Shown: positions 25,101-33,537, numbered from the stretch's first letter. The stretch: 64,000 bases of DNA from Bradyrhizobium sp. dw_411 (GCF_018449695.1 NZ_JAAVUY010000005.1:186001-250000), one strand, 5' to 3'. The notes: generated by a model not told the origin, from the letters alone. Program-made: numbers and translations.

Positions 25101-25150
25101 CTGAGTGCGGCGACGCCACCTCCCAAAATCGCTACTTTTTTCCGGGGCAT
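22148..25150 (-). CDS. Large FAD-dependent oxidoreductase fused to an acetoacetate-decarboxylase-like domain
   Basis: About 1000 residues. The N-terminal 700 residues are an amine-oxidase/phytoene-desaturase-type flavoprotein: dinucleotide motif KVAILGGGVAALSAAFEL (third glycine replaced by alanine), EEHGLHVWTGFYDNAF, and the C-terminal FAD strand NLYLAGDWVRTGINAGCIEAA. A Pro/Thr/Ser-rich linker leads to about 230 residues resembling acetoacetate decarboxylase, including PVTVGRNLYGFNKQLAMI, where the lysine may match the Schiff-base lysine. I chose ATG 25150 (AGGTGG upstream) over GTG 25162, which would overlap the preceding gene. It is paralogous to the upstream gene. Its reaction is unknown; lipid or isoprenoid desaturation followed by decarboxylation is one possibility. 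Confidence 0.8.
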   Translation of the reverse strand: MPRKKVAILGGGVAALSAAFELTELDPEGELFDITVHTIGWRLGGKGAVGRNPDAGYRAEEHGLHVWTGFYDNAFQLVDRVYAAMKELGLEPPFGSRVNAFEGINSCVLMEPASRGRWEPWPFHLEPHDGLPGSPNDQSFSTVDYLQSLIRNSSEGTKSFDLAATWPTGSPTWLTDQEVTAGPLKAAAARIEALSSDPGEVSSEHVAHLKFLIDASRGHLKSNLAAQNHLAKNDEARHAFILCEVALSIALGMLKDEVLWLGFDCIDHLEWSEWMAANGCSEDSLNSALVRGCYDYVFGFVKGNRQVGAGTGTRILLKLVFGYRGSFFYLLRATMGELIFAPLFEVLEKRKVKFNFFTRIDRIELSADGGSIETIRTTTQATVLNPPYKPLIAVTDGHGNSLPTWPSRPNLELLKERRQLRDVDLESAWSDWKGVDHPSLKLGKDFDVVVLGISLGAFATICEDLVDRLPNWKSMVDAVKTTATMAFQAWTTVPTQDLGPNAPGTVLTGFAKPLDSWGDLSLMLPEENWSPYDPPKGLAYFCGGFPDDKPVPAPYTDPKYPEKEQKRAKDLTLKWIKESLPVLWPNIVDSKGAIRWELFFDRKARDGRYRLDAQYVRANINPSDRYVLSVPGSVYERMRADESGVDNLYLAGDWVRTGINAGCIEAAVMAGRAAASAIAGVHIDMPNATDFGDPGLPTALLPALDFFRKISSHAVGGVGDIEAFCVLTSLPADFVEAQLPDGLELYVPRTPTTTTPDSRSRSKPKASEPKMHEVVLIFGRQRNVRPGILPFGGGKYFEIAQLIPDVAHTGRPTLSDVPFSFMPHILLDSQVPVTVGRNLYGFNKQLAMIRADGDSFDVRCPLGSISAWFERCGIPGKLSQPGTNEKIAAIRNKLEQPLVGVATDGSFVYSILNFNLSKATFQPVKGTVQSSPPFVPKSDPTLTLDPNLTNYPWGFRFLSQWSLSLPFTFPGETTGGPAKSLRRVMAHHSNAVLGQFPMRR

Positions 25151-25154
25151 CTCT

Positions 25155-27344
25155 CTACCCACCTATGTCCTGCAGTTCGGAGAAGGCGTATCGCCGCAAC
25201 AGGTCACACGGACCCAGATATTCCCGGGGCGCGTGCAGGAACGTTTCACCGGGAATCGTTTTGTCCTCCCCCGTGATGGCTCGAGCCGCCTGCATTCCCG
25301 ACATGACCGCGGCTTCCACACATTCGGTGTTGAAGCCGGTATCGATCCAGGCTCCGGCAAGATACAGATTATCGAAACCCGACTGATCGGTCTTCAAGCG
25401 CCAGGCGCTACTGCCGGCCGACGTCGCGACGCAGCAATCCGAAGGATTGATGTTCGCACGGACGATTTGCGCGGACAGTCTATCCTGCCCTTTCAGAGCG
25501 GCCGGTGCATAAAGTACTTTCCAGCTAAATTTCGGCCAGAAAGCCTTGGCTTTGGTTGTCAGCCAGTTGACGGTGAGGGAAATCGCTTGCTGCTGAGCCT
25601 TTTTCTGGACGCCGGACTGTGTCCGCGGCGCTTGATAAAGCTGCGAAGGAAAAACATCGCAGAGATATTGAAGGGACTTGGCGGGTGCTCGCCCGATGGG
25701 AATCTCGCCCACGAGGAGCTGATCCATATCGGCCCAGATATCGAGCGGCTCGGGTCCGGACACCAGAGCAGGCTTCGGCGCGGTCCAACCGAGTTCAGCC
25801 AGCTTTACGTTGGTCCATAATTGAACGGATATGCTGGGTACCAGTTGCAATTTCTGCGTCATCGACTTGAACCGTGGGTTTGACGTGAGTAGCTCGCTGC
25901 ACGGACCGCCGGAGCCGAATTCCTTGAAGGCACCGAGCGGTACCGCGAGCACGACATCGTCGAAATCCCGGATGTGCTCGATCTGAACCGTCTCGACCTT
26001 TTCGTTGCACCAGTGCGACTCAAGGTCGACCTTTCTCTTTTCCAAAATCTTCCCGTTCTCGATCAGGTTCCAGTTCGGCGCTGATCCCCAGCCGGTCAGA
26101 CCGCCCGACATCTGGAGTGGGTCATATTTCTCATTCGGATTCCTTAACCGAACCTGCCGATCGAAACGAAGCGACTCGATGGTGACGCCATCCGACGCAA
26201 CTTGAACACCTGCCAATTTGTGAAAGAACTGAAACTTTACGCCCCGCGCCTCCAGGACTTCGAAGAGTGGCGCGATGACGACTTCACCGGCTCCGGCCTG
26301 AAGTTCCCACGCCAAGGCGCCTCTATAGGTGCCAAGCATGCGCAGCACGACTTGTACCGCCGTTCCCGCGCCGTAGCTCGCATTGGCGATCTTTCCATCC
26401 GGATACTGAAACATCGTATCGTAAAGCGCTTTGATGATTGGCGAGTGCGCGGCGACGGAAGGCGTAGCGCCGTGGCGGACAAGCCAATGCCGAAAATCCT
26501 CCCCGTCGATCTCACTGATCGCACGCTGCCCCAGGAGAATGTCTTCCACGACTCCTGTAAAAAATGCGGCGCCCAGTTCCAGTGTTTCGGCCAGCAATTT
26601 GCCGTCGAGGTTCCCTGCATGATCAACATTGTTGACCGCGGACGATATGTCCCTCATGGCTTTGGTCACGACGCCGATGTCATCGGAATCAAGCCATGTG
26701 CGGTCTTCGTCGATACCCGCCAGCCAATCGGCGGTAATGCCGAGATATCGTCCAGCCGTCATTTCCTCCGATATTAACGCCGCGCTATCAAATCGCCTGC
26801 GGTTTCGATGCAGCATCCCAAGTGTTTTGCGATCGATCGTTACCCTGGGCTCAATCGACTTCAGGCGTTTGCTGACGCGCAGCGTATTTTCATAAAGGCC
26901 GGCCAGCAAGTTGAGGCAATTATACAGACAACTCAGAAGACTTAGATCGACATCTCCGTGGCCGGGCTCTCCGTCCGTCGGCGGAAATGTGATATCGATC
27001 GGATCTGGCACGCGCCCGTCGCTATTTCCGATCGGTGTAAATTCCTGGGCCCGGATCGCTTTATCGATCGTCCTGATTCTTTGTCCTTTACGTGGCATCC
27101 ATTCATCGTAGACTTCACGCAGGAGACCAAACGCGTTCTCGTAAAATCCGAACCAGATATGCAGTCCGTGCTCGATGTTTCGGCCACGGTCGTCGCGTCC
27201 GCTGGCAAGTTTTCCACCCGCGCGCCAGCCCAATTGATAGATTGTCACATCGTAGGCATCCCGCACCTCGGGGCGCGTGAGTTCAAAAGCCGCAGTGAGC
27301 CCCGCGATACCGCCGCCACAGATCACGATCTTTCGTCTGGTCAC
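25155..27344 (-). CDS. Large FAD-dependent oxidoreductase (amine oxidase/phytoene desaturase-like)
   Basis: 729 residues, longer than the roughly 450-550 of ordinary phytoene desaturases because of inserts between residues 100 and 400. The FAD motif KIVICGGGIAGLTAAFEL at residues 5-22 is intact. It is followed by NIEHGLHIWFGFYENAFG and, near the end, NLYLAGAWIDTGFNTECVEAA. It shares the whole architecture with the downstream FAD gene but lacks the decarboxylase-like tail, so the pair arose by duplication. It lies 21 bp after the cyclase-like gene and 4 bp before the fusion gene, in the same leftward operon. It may act as a heterodimer with its paralogue. Substrate unknown. Confidence 0.85.
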   Translation of the reverse strand: MTRRKIVICGGGIAGLTAAFELTRPEVRDAYDVTIYQLGWRAGGKLASGRDDRGRNIEHGLHIWFGFYENAFGLLREVYDEWMPRKGQRIRTIDKAIRAQEFTPIGNSDGRVPDPIDITFPPTDGEPGHGDVDLSLLSCLYNCLNLLAGLYENTLRVSKRLKSIEPRVTIDRKTLGMLHRNRRRFDSAALISEEMTAGRYLGITADWLAGIDEDRTWLDSDDIGVVTKAMRDISSAVNNVDHAGNLDGKLLAETLELGAAFFTGVVEDILLGQRAISEIDGEDFRHWLVRHGATPSVAAHSPIIKALYDTMFQYPDGKIANASYGAGTAVQVVLRMLGTYRGALAWELQAGAGEVVIAPLFEVLEARGVKFQFFHKLAGVQVASDGVTIESLRFDRQVRLRNPNEKYDPLQMSGGLTGWGSAPNWNLIENGKILEKRKVDLESHWCNEKVETVQIEHIRDFDDVVLAVPLGAFKEFGSGGPCSELLTSNPRFKSMTQKLQLVPSISVQLWTNVKLAELGWTAPKPALVSGPEPLDIWADMDQLLVGEIPIGRAPAKSLQYLCDVFPSQLYQAPRTQSGVQKKAQQQAISLTVNWLTTKAKAFWPKFSWKVLYAPAALKGQDRLSAQIVRANINPSDCCVATSAGSSAWRLKTDQSGFDNLYLAGAWIDTGFNTECVEAAVMSGMQAARAITGEDKTIPGETFLHAPREYLGPCDLLRRYAFSELQDIGG

Positions 27345-27365
27345 GCCAAGGCTCCAAAATTCGGG

Positions 27366-30300
27366 CTACCGTTGCAGTCTCTGCGTTCGCTTCAATTGTG
27401 CCGGGCCGCCGGCGGCACCAGCATGCGTAAAAATTTCGGCGGCCTTGCCGAGATAAACCTGGCGATTTGGATCATCGCCGTTGCAGCTTTTTCCGATCTC
27501 GTAAATCGCGCCGGCTTGCTCCCGGGGCATCTGCAGGATTCCCGCTGCGGCGGCCGCGCGCTCCCATTGGCTGCGTGCCGCGACCGTCTGGCCGGCGACC
27601 GCTGAAGCCCGGCCTTGCATGAACAGCGCGTAAGGGCGGCATATGGGAGAAGTCCGGGCCAGCCGCGACAACTGTTTGCACGCAAGCTTGGCACGGCTTT
27701 CGAGATCGGCCGGGACAGAACCCGACGCATGTTCGCAACAACCCAAAAAGACATCGGCTATTCCAGCCACCCCGAACACATAGCCACCCCAAACCACGTC
27801 GCATTCCCGCAAAACAGCGAGCCCGCGTTCCGCCAGTTCCAAGGCGCGGTCGTTCTCCCCACGCTGAAAAAAAGCGGCAGCCGCGACGCCGAGACAGAGC
27901 AGCTGATCGGTGCGAATGAGCTTTGCGCCCGCGAGGGCTTTCAACCCGTTCAAATGCGCCGTGGAAGCCTGCCTCACGATCGTGTCGATGAGAACGCGGG
28001 AGGACAAGGTCCATGCACGCACCTGCGCGGGCCAGTCGTCGGACATTTCCGAAAGCAGTTTCCCGACACGCGCGTCGGCCCGCGTAATATCGCCTCGCAA
28101 GATCGCAATGAAGATCGCCATCGTTTCACTGTTGTGAGCCCGCTTGCGATCCCCCAACCGCTCGTACAGTCGCTTCGCTTCTTCGGCATGCTGTTCGGCT
28201 TCATCCCATTCGCCGAGGCCATAGGAGAGAACGCCGAGAACCAGCCGGACACGGGCCATCTCGGGAAGCGAACCGTAATCGTCCGCCAATCGTTGTGCGC
28301 GTTTTCCGTATGAACGCGCGACCTTGACCACACCCGACATCGCCATTCCCAGCGCCAGCGCGCTGTAGCCGCGAATGGTTTCCGGCACCGCGCCGCACTG
28401 TTCCGCCAGATTCAGCGATGCCAATGTGCCGTTGAGGACGGCGAGAGAATCGTTCTGAAAGAAATATTGCTCCGACAGATACTCATAGATGTGGGACACG
28501 CGCTGGACGTCGGCTTGCCGGTCCTGAGCCGGCCGCCCGGTTCTCCAAGGCAAGACCGCCGAAGCGAGCTGGACCGACCCATTATACATCAGGGCACCGA
28601 TCTTCTGCGCCTTGTTGCCGGGAAGGCGCCAACCCAATAGCTGCATCGCGCGGGAATAATGTTCTGCGGAGTTCTCGTAGTCGGACAGTTCGTGATATGC
28701 ATCGCCCAGGATCACTTCCCAGGCGGACCGGCGGCCGTTGTCGATCGGAAGTTTTTCACGCTGCGCCAGATCGAACATCTTTCGCGCATACTGGATTGCT
28801 TCACGGTTTGCATAATTGTTGCGCGACTGCTGCGCCGCGAGCTCGAGATATTTCAGCGCTGATACAGGCACATTTCCGAGCTCCCAATGACGCGCGAGGC
28901 GCGCATAATGAGGCGGTAACTCATTCGAATAATGCCGTTCGATAAACGCCGCGATGCGTTCGTGAAGCGTCCTGCGTTGCGCGAACGACAGCAGGTTGTA
29001 GGCGACCTCCATTGTGATCGAATGCTGAAATACAAAAGATAACGGACGCGTCTCAATGACAGGCTGCAGGAAATCGTGATCTACCAGCCGCCGGATGCAA
29101 GCCTCCTTGGAGGCCACCGCCAGTTCCGGGACGATGCTCTCCAGCATCTCAATCGTGAAGGAATCGCCGACCGCACTGGCGGCCTTCAGGAGTTGCTGAT
29201 CATCGGCGGACAAAACATCAATCCGGCTTACAATGGCCCGCTCCACGCTGGTGGGCAGCGTAATCGCAGTGCTTTGCTCGTCGAATGAACAGACCCCGCG
29301 CGAGACATGGATCCGGCCGGTGTCGCGGAGCGCCAAAACAAGCTCCCCGCAGAAAAATGGATTGCCGCTTGCGAGATTATAAACGAAGCGGACAAGGGAG
29401 TCAGGAATCTCGTTCGCCTTGAGCCGCTGCTTGATGATCAGCGTGACTTCGTCGCGGGACAATCTGTTGAGACGAATCTGAAGTGAAGGAGCAAGGTCTT
29501 CCCGAAAATTGTCATCTGCAATTTTTGGCAACTGCGTCCGTTGGCTTACGACCAGCAGAAATTCCGGAAGACGCCGGGCGACGGCTGCCAGCAGATCCAT
29601 CGAGGATCCGTCAAACCAGTGGACATCTTCAAGCACCATTATCCGGAATTGCGATTTTCGCAGCAGGAAAACCACCAGTTCTTCAATCGCAGTAGCGCGC
29701 GCAGCACCGATAATCTGCCGGGTGAATTCGGTTTGCGGAAATCCAAGCGCAATGATTTCATCGAGCAGGGGCAGCCAGTTCAAAAGCGCGGGCTCACCGG
29801 ATAATAATTCTGACACGTCCGCCCGGACCGAGGCCGCATCGCTCCCGGCCTCCAGTTTGAGAAGCTGCCGCAAGATCGGCCGCCAGCCGAAATAGGGCGT
29901 CGACTTCTCGATTGCGGTCGCGCTTCCCAACAGCACGGCGTGGCCGCTTGCGTCGACGGTCGAAACGAAATGTTCCAGCAGCCTGGACTTTCCGATGCCG
30001 GCTTCACCCGACACCAGCGCAAACCGGCCACTGCCTGCTGAAATGTCATCGCGGCAGCGCTGGAGGATTGCCTGCTCACTTTCGCGATTGATCATGCGGC
30101 TTGTCGAATGACGGTGCGGGTCTTCGGTTGTCACGGTCGGGCTGAAGGCAAGCATCGATGCCTCGGCGCCCTTGAGGTGAATGTGCGGCAGCAAGTTGAA
30201 CGCGATGCCCCGGCCTACCGCCTGCGCGGTCAGGGCATCGCATGCGATCTCTTCTTGCGCCGCTTCCGCGAGATGAGCCGCCACATTCATCGCCTGTCCG

Positions 30301-31370
30301 AACACGCCGAATGTCCGGGACCGGACTCCGCCATAATTGCTGCAAAACAGCCGGCCGGTAGAAATGCCGACCGAGATTGGAATGCCTTTGGCAGCGAGTT
30401 GCCGTTGCATCCGGAGCGAAGCCTCGACGGCCCGCAGCGGATCGTCCTCATGGGCAAAGGGGGTCAAGCCGAAAATGAGGGTCAGCGTCATCCCCTTGTC
30501 ATCCATCTGAATCTGATGGATCGAACCCTCGAGCCGCTCCGATACCTGTTGAGCGTCGAAGATGAAGCTTTGAATTTTCGTCAGGAACCCAGGGTTGAAT
30601 TCCAGTTCCGGGAGAGCCACCCGCGCTACCGTAAGCGCTCGAAATTCACCGACCCACGCATCGGCATCGAACAACCGCTGTTCTGTACCAGCAAACAACA
30701 GCTTTGGCTCAAACGCACTCTCGGTTTGCTGCTGGTCCTGCAAACGATCCGGCGTGCGCATCCGAACCAGACGCGCTCCATAGGGTACGGTTTCCGTGTC
30801 GGCCGACGACGACAGCAGTGTCGCCGCGTTTGAACAGAGCACCACGTCGCCGATTTCGGCGCCTCGATAGGCTGCACCAATACTGTAAAACGGATCACCT
30901 ACAGCAACGTAGTGCCAGGTATCGCGCCAGCCCCCCAGCTTGCAGAAAAACACATTCCCCGCCTCGATCGCGATACGCTGGCTGATTCCGCCACCATCGC
31001 GCCATGCCGCCAATGCGTCGCGTAAAGCAAGCCCGCATCTGGCGGCGCGTTCGGTGGCCGTAGCAAGATCATGATCGTCCCAAACCGCGAGGATGGCGTC
31101 TCCCGCGAAGGCGACGATGTCGCCGTCATACCGGCTGATGACGTCGGTCAGGATGGCGAAGCAATTATTGATAAAATTAGTAAGACCCTCCGCGCCATCA
31201 CCGAACGCCGCATCGGTCCGCGCGGTAAAGCCGGCGATATCGACGAGCAGCACCGCGGAACCGCGTGCATCTGCGGATGGGCCTGCCGATTGACCTTCAG
31301 AACGCAAACAGGCCTCCACCCATTTTGGGGTGTAGGCTGCTTGGTCTCTCGCGATGGCTCCGGCAGGCAT
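27366..31370 (-). CDS. Soluble-adenylyl-cyclase-like protein: two class III cyclase domains, AAA ATPase, helical-repeat tail
   Basis: 1334 residues with the domain order of animal soluble adenylyl cyclase. Cyclase domain 1 (about 38-195) keeps both metal aspartates, D44 (LLVDIAGFTA) and D91 (AFAGDAILAVW). Cyclase domain 2 (about 245-410) has VFGQAMNVAAHLAEAA, in which the usual transition-state arginine of NxxxR is histidine (H366). An AAA-type NTPase follows with Walker A GEAGIGKS (455-462) and Walker B IMVLEDVHWFD (577-587). Residues 750-1320 are alpha-helical TPR-like repeats. It may make cAMP in response to a signal, or be a signal-transduction ATPase regulator. It is first in an operon with two FAD oxidoreductases. 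No membrane segment or DNA-binding domain was seen. Confidence 0.85.
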   Translation of the reverse strand: MPAGAIARDQAAYTPKWVEACLRSEGQSAGPSADARGSAVLLVDIAGFTARTDAAFGDGAEGLTNFINNCFAILTDVISRYDGDIVAFAGDAILAVWDDHDLATATERAARCGLALRDALAAWRDGGGISQRIAIEAGNVFFCKLGGWRDTWHYVAVGDPFYSIGAAYRGAEIGDVVLCSNAATLLSSSADTETVPYGARLVRMRTPDRLQDQQQTESAFEPKLLFAGTEQRLFDADAWVGEFRALTVARVALPELEFNPGFLTKIQSFIFDAQQVSERLEGSIHQIQMDDKGMTLTLIFGLTPFAHEDDPLRAVEASLRMQRQLAAKGIPISVGISTGRLFCSNYGGVRSRTFGVFGQAMNVAAHLAEAAQEEIACDALTAQAVGRGIAFNLLPHIHLKGAEASMLAFSPTVTTEDPHRHSTSRMINRESEQAILQRCRDDISAGSGRFALVSGEAGIGKSRLLEHFVSTVDASGHAVLLGSATAIEKSTPYFGWRPILRQLLKLEAGSDAASVRADVSELLSGEPALLNWLPLLDEIIALGFPQTEFTRQIIGAARATAIEELVVFLLRKSQFRIMVLEDVHWFDGSSMDLLAAVARRLPEFLLVVSQRTQLPKIADDNFREDLAPSLQIRLNRLSRDEVTLIIKQRLKANEIPDSLVRFVYNLASGNPFFCGELVLALRDTGRIHVSRGVCSFDEQSTAITLPTSVERAIVSRIDVLSADDQQLLKAASAVGDSFTIEMLESIVPELAVASKEACIRRLVDHDFLQPVIETRPLSFVFQHSITMEVAYNLLSFAQRRTLHERIAAFIERHYSNELPPHYARLARHWELGNVPVSALKYLELAAQQSRNNYANREAIQYARKMFDLAQREKLPIDNGRRSAWEVILGDAYHELSDYENSAEHYSRAMQLLGWRLPGNKAQKIGALMYNGSVQLASAVLPWRTGRPAQDRQADVQRVSHIYEYLSEQYFFQNDSLAVLNGTLASLNLAEQCGAVPETIRGYSALALGMAMSGVVKVARSYGKRAQRLADDYGSLPEMARVRLVLGVLSYGLGEWDEAEQHAEEAKRLYERLGDRKRAHNSETMAIFIAILRGDITRADARVGKLLSEMSDDWPAQVRAWTLSSRVLIDTIVRQASTAHLNGLKALAGAKLIRTDQLLCLGVAAAAFFQRGENDRALELAERGLAVLRECDVVWGGYVFGVAGIADVFLGCCEHASGSVPADLESRAKLACKQLSRLARTSPICRPYALFMQGRASAVAGQTVAARSQWERAAAAAGILQMPREQAGAIYEIGKSCNGDDPNRQVYLGKAAEIFTHAGAAGGPAQLKRTQRLQR

Positions 31371-31732
31371 CGGACCGCGCTCGCATCACTGGAAAGGCGG
31401 ATGGAACCCTTTCCTGAGAGGAAAATCAATCAAGTATCGGTCTTACGGGCTTCCCGCTGGCTCTGGCCGGGGGTCAAAGGCGGCGGTCAACCCGCGGAGG
31501 TTGAGCAAGCGCGAGCGTCGACGTCTCGCGGATCGACGGCGATTTCGGTCAAATTTCCATTTCTCCGATTTTAAAATAAGGCGTCCAAGGAGGATGTCTG
31601 GCTCAGGGCATTTCCGTTCAACGTCTGGCGCCACGGGGCGACGAGAAGTCGCACCCCAAACCAAATTCCAGTGAGCGGCTTCACATTCCAACTGTCGAAG
31701 CGCGGTTACCCTCGCTCCCAGGAGGTGACAAA
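31371..31732. other. Divergent control region of the cyclase operon and the GNAT-like gene
   Basis: 362 bp without a supported gene. At the right end, AGGAGGTGA (about 31720-31729) is an unusually strong ribosome-binding site for the gene starting at 31733. I found no clear dyad or convincing -35/-10 pair for the leftward cyclase operon. Confidence 0.5.
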
Positions 31733-32254
31733 ATGAATTATGCAGTCAAAGCGCCCCATTTGATCAAACCGCGCGGCCGTAGCCGGTTCTATCAGACCCT
31801 GTCAGCCAATGATGTGGACAGGCTTTCGGCATTCTATCTCAGCTTGGATTTCGACAGTCGACGTCGTCGTTTTGGCGGAGGACAGTCCGACGACGCGATC
31901 GTCGCGTATTGCCGGACAGCCAATTGGCAGCGGTCAATCATCATCGCGCGAGGCAGCAATCACCTCCTGGACGCGGTCCTGGAAATTCATCCACTATCCG
32001 ATAGCTGGGATCGCGCCGAAATAACTTTGACCTGCCCGCTTGAGTGTGATCGCTCTTTTATTTTCGCGGAGCTGTTTCAACTGGCGGCTCTGACGGCCGG
32101 TGAACGTGGATGCACGCAATTCGTGATGTGTATCAATGACGGCTGCTATGAACCCATCGACATCTTCGGCGATGCCGGTCGGAAATCCTTTGACGGCGAA
32201 GACCTGCATTTTGACATTCGTGATTATACAATCGAAACTGGTGTCGGCCGGTGA
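31733..32254 (+). CDS. GNAT-fold-like protein of unknown function
   Basis: 173 residues. The N-terminal part (FYQTLSANDVDRLSAFYLSL followed by RRRRFGGGQSDDAI) resembles the start of GNAT acetyltransferases that begin with 'LS..SR..RF', and LLDAVLEIHPL could be the next strand. The expected acetyl-CoA loop Q/R-x-x-G-x-G/A is not visible, so enzymatic activity is doubtful. The AGGAGGTGA ribosome-binding site suggests strong translation. It is divergent from the cyclase operon; functional linkage is not shown. Confidence 0.5.
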   Translation: MNYAVKAPHLIKPRGRSRFYQTLSANDVDRLSAFYLSLDFDSRRRRFGGGQSDDAIVAYCRTANWQRSIIIARGSNHLLDAVLEIHPLSDSWDRAEITLTCPLECDRSFIFAELFQLAALTAGERGCTQFVMCINDGCYEPIDIFGDAGRKSFDGEDLHFDIRDYTIETGVGR

Positions 32255-32521
32255 TGGACCAGAAATTCGAATTGCAAATGCGCTGAGTTCAGCGATCGGG
32301 ACGCATGTCACGCCAGGACGCCCAGCGCTGCATGCGCTTCGAGGATCAGATGAAGGCTGGCCCGACGGGCAGAAACGGCTCCGTCTCGCCAACAAGAGCA
32401 AGGACTAGACCGCGAACGCCGACGCGGCTATACGAACCCCACCAACCGGTCGATTTGAAAGAATTCGGGTCCCGGATTGGAAAATTTCCGAAAAAAAGTG
32501 CTGTTATATCAGGCACTTCGG

Positions 32522-32595
32522 TGGGGAATGGTGTAACGGTAGCACAACAGACTCTGACTCTGTTTGTCTAGGTTCGAATCCTAGTTCCCCAGCCA
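32522..32595 (+). tRNA. tRNA-Gln (anticodon CTG)
   Basis: A 74-nt cloverleaf including an encoded CCA. Acceptor stem TGGGGAA (32522-32528) pairs with TTCCCCA (32585-32591); the discriminator is G. The anticodon arm ACAGA-CTCTGAC-TCTGT gives anticodon CTG, reading CAG (Gln). The T arm contains GGTTCGAATCC. The region just downstream is AT-rich but holds no integrase or duplicated 3' end that would mark an integrated element. Confidence 0.96.
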
Positions 32596-32750
32596 AAACA
32601 TTAAACTCAACAATTTCAACAACTTAAAAACGTTCTTTTACCTAAAATAACGGCACAGTCCTAACAGTCCGCTGTGTCTTGCGGCGCGATCGCGGTTTTA
32701 AGCCGAACATGGCTCCATGCCTGAAACATGTCACGACGGGACCTCACCGA

Positions 32751-33257
32751 TCAGAGGACCTTGGTGAAATAGTAGCGGCGAATTCCACCACCCAAAGTCT
32801 TGTTGCTGGCATCCATGGCAACCTCCTCGCGGAGGAGCGAGTATCCGGCATTTCGATACAGCGTCAGAGCTTCTCGCTGCAATTCAGAAGTGCTCAGATC
32901 CATTCTCGGCCGGTTGCGGCGCCGGCATTCTTGTTCCGCGAAATTCAGCATTCTTTGGGCAATCCCGCGGCGTCGAAAATCAGGGGCGACGTACATCCGG
33001 CGCAGCTCCATGGCACCCTCGCCCGACGACTCAAGCCCGAACATGCCAACGATCTTCTGGCCATCGACCGCCACCCAAAAGTCGCCCTTCCGCTCCGAAT
33101 AATATTCAGAGATCCTGTCGATTTCCTCCGCCAAGGAACGGGCGATATAGATTTCGAACGCGCCCTTCATAGTTGCAGGTGCCAAAAGACGGTTCACCCG
33201 AACGAATAGCTCTCGCACGGCGGCGGCATCGTCAATTACAAATTCGCGAATGTGCAT
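32751..33257 (-). CDS. GNAT-family N-acetyltransferase
   Basis: 168 residues with a complete GNAT fold: KIVGMFGLESSGEGAMELRRMYVAPDFRRRGIAQRML, which includes the acetyl-CoA pyrophosphate loop R-R-x-G-I-A, and ALTLYRNAGYSLLREE at the C-terminus. It transfers an acetyl group to an amine of an unidentified small molecule or protein. It is followed on the same strand, in the upstream direction, by a truncated deaminase and a cupin gene. Confidence 0.9.
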   Translation of the reverse strand: MHIREFVIDDAAAVRELFVRVNRLLAPATMKGAFEIYIARSLAEEIDRISEYYSERKGDFWVAVDGQKIVGMFGLESSGEGAMELRRMYVAPDFRRRGIAQRMLNFAEQECRRRNRPRMDLSTSELQREALTLYRNAGYSLLREEVAMDASNKTLGGGIRRYYFTKVL

Positions 33258-33276
33258 CGGCCCCTATAAGTTCTAA

Positions 33277-33537
33277 TCACGCGGACGCGTACCTCGCTTC
33301 CCAGGCCTTGAGTGCCTTCAGCGCTTCGCCATCTTCAAGGCGTACACTTTTGACAAGTCTGCTTTGCGCTGGTTTTGCCAAATCGTCTTGGATGAAAACG
33401 TCGCTGAATCCGAAACGCGCGCCCTCTTCTCCGGCAATTGAGTAATATGCAGTTCTCACCTTTGTCCAATATACCGCGGCCATGCACATCGGGCACGGCT
33501 CAAGGGCCGATGAATCGGACCCTGCGTCATTGAGCAT
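33277..33537 (-). pseudogene. Truncated cytidine/guanine-type deaminase (C-terminal half)
   Basis: 86 codons that align with the second half of guanine/cytosine deaminases. They keep the zinc-binding EPCPMCMAAVYW and the following FGFSDVFIQDDL region but lack everything before it, including the catalytic HAE motif and the first half of the sheet. The 12 residues before EPCPMC do not fit the family. Without HAE the protein cannot be an active deaminase, so this is a remnant of a lost gene. It sits between the GNAT and cupin genes. Confidence 0.75.

Noticed and set aside
32522..32750. tRNA-Gln as an integration site of a genomic island
   Set aside because: No integrase gene, no repeat of the tRNA 3' end, and neighbouring genes look chromosomal.
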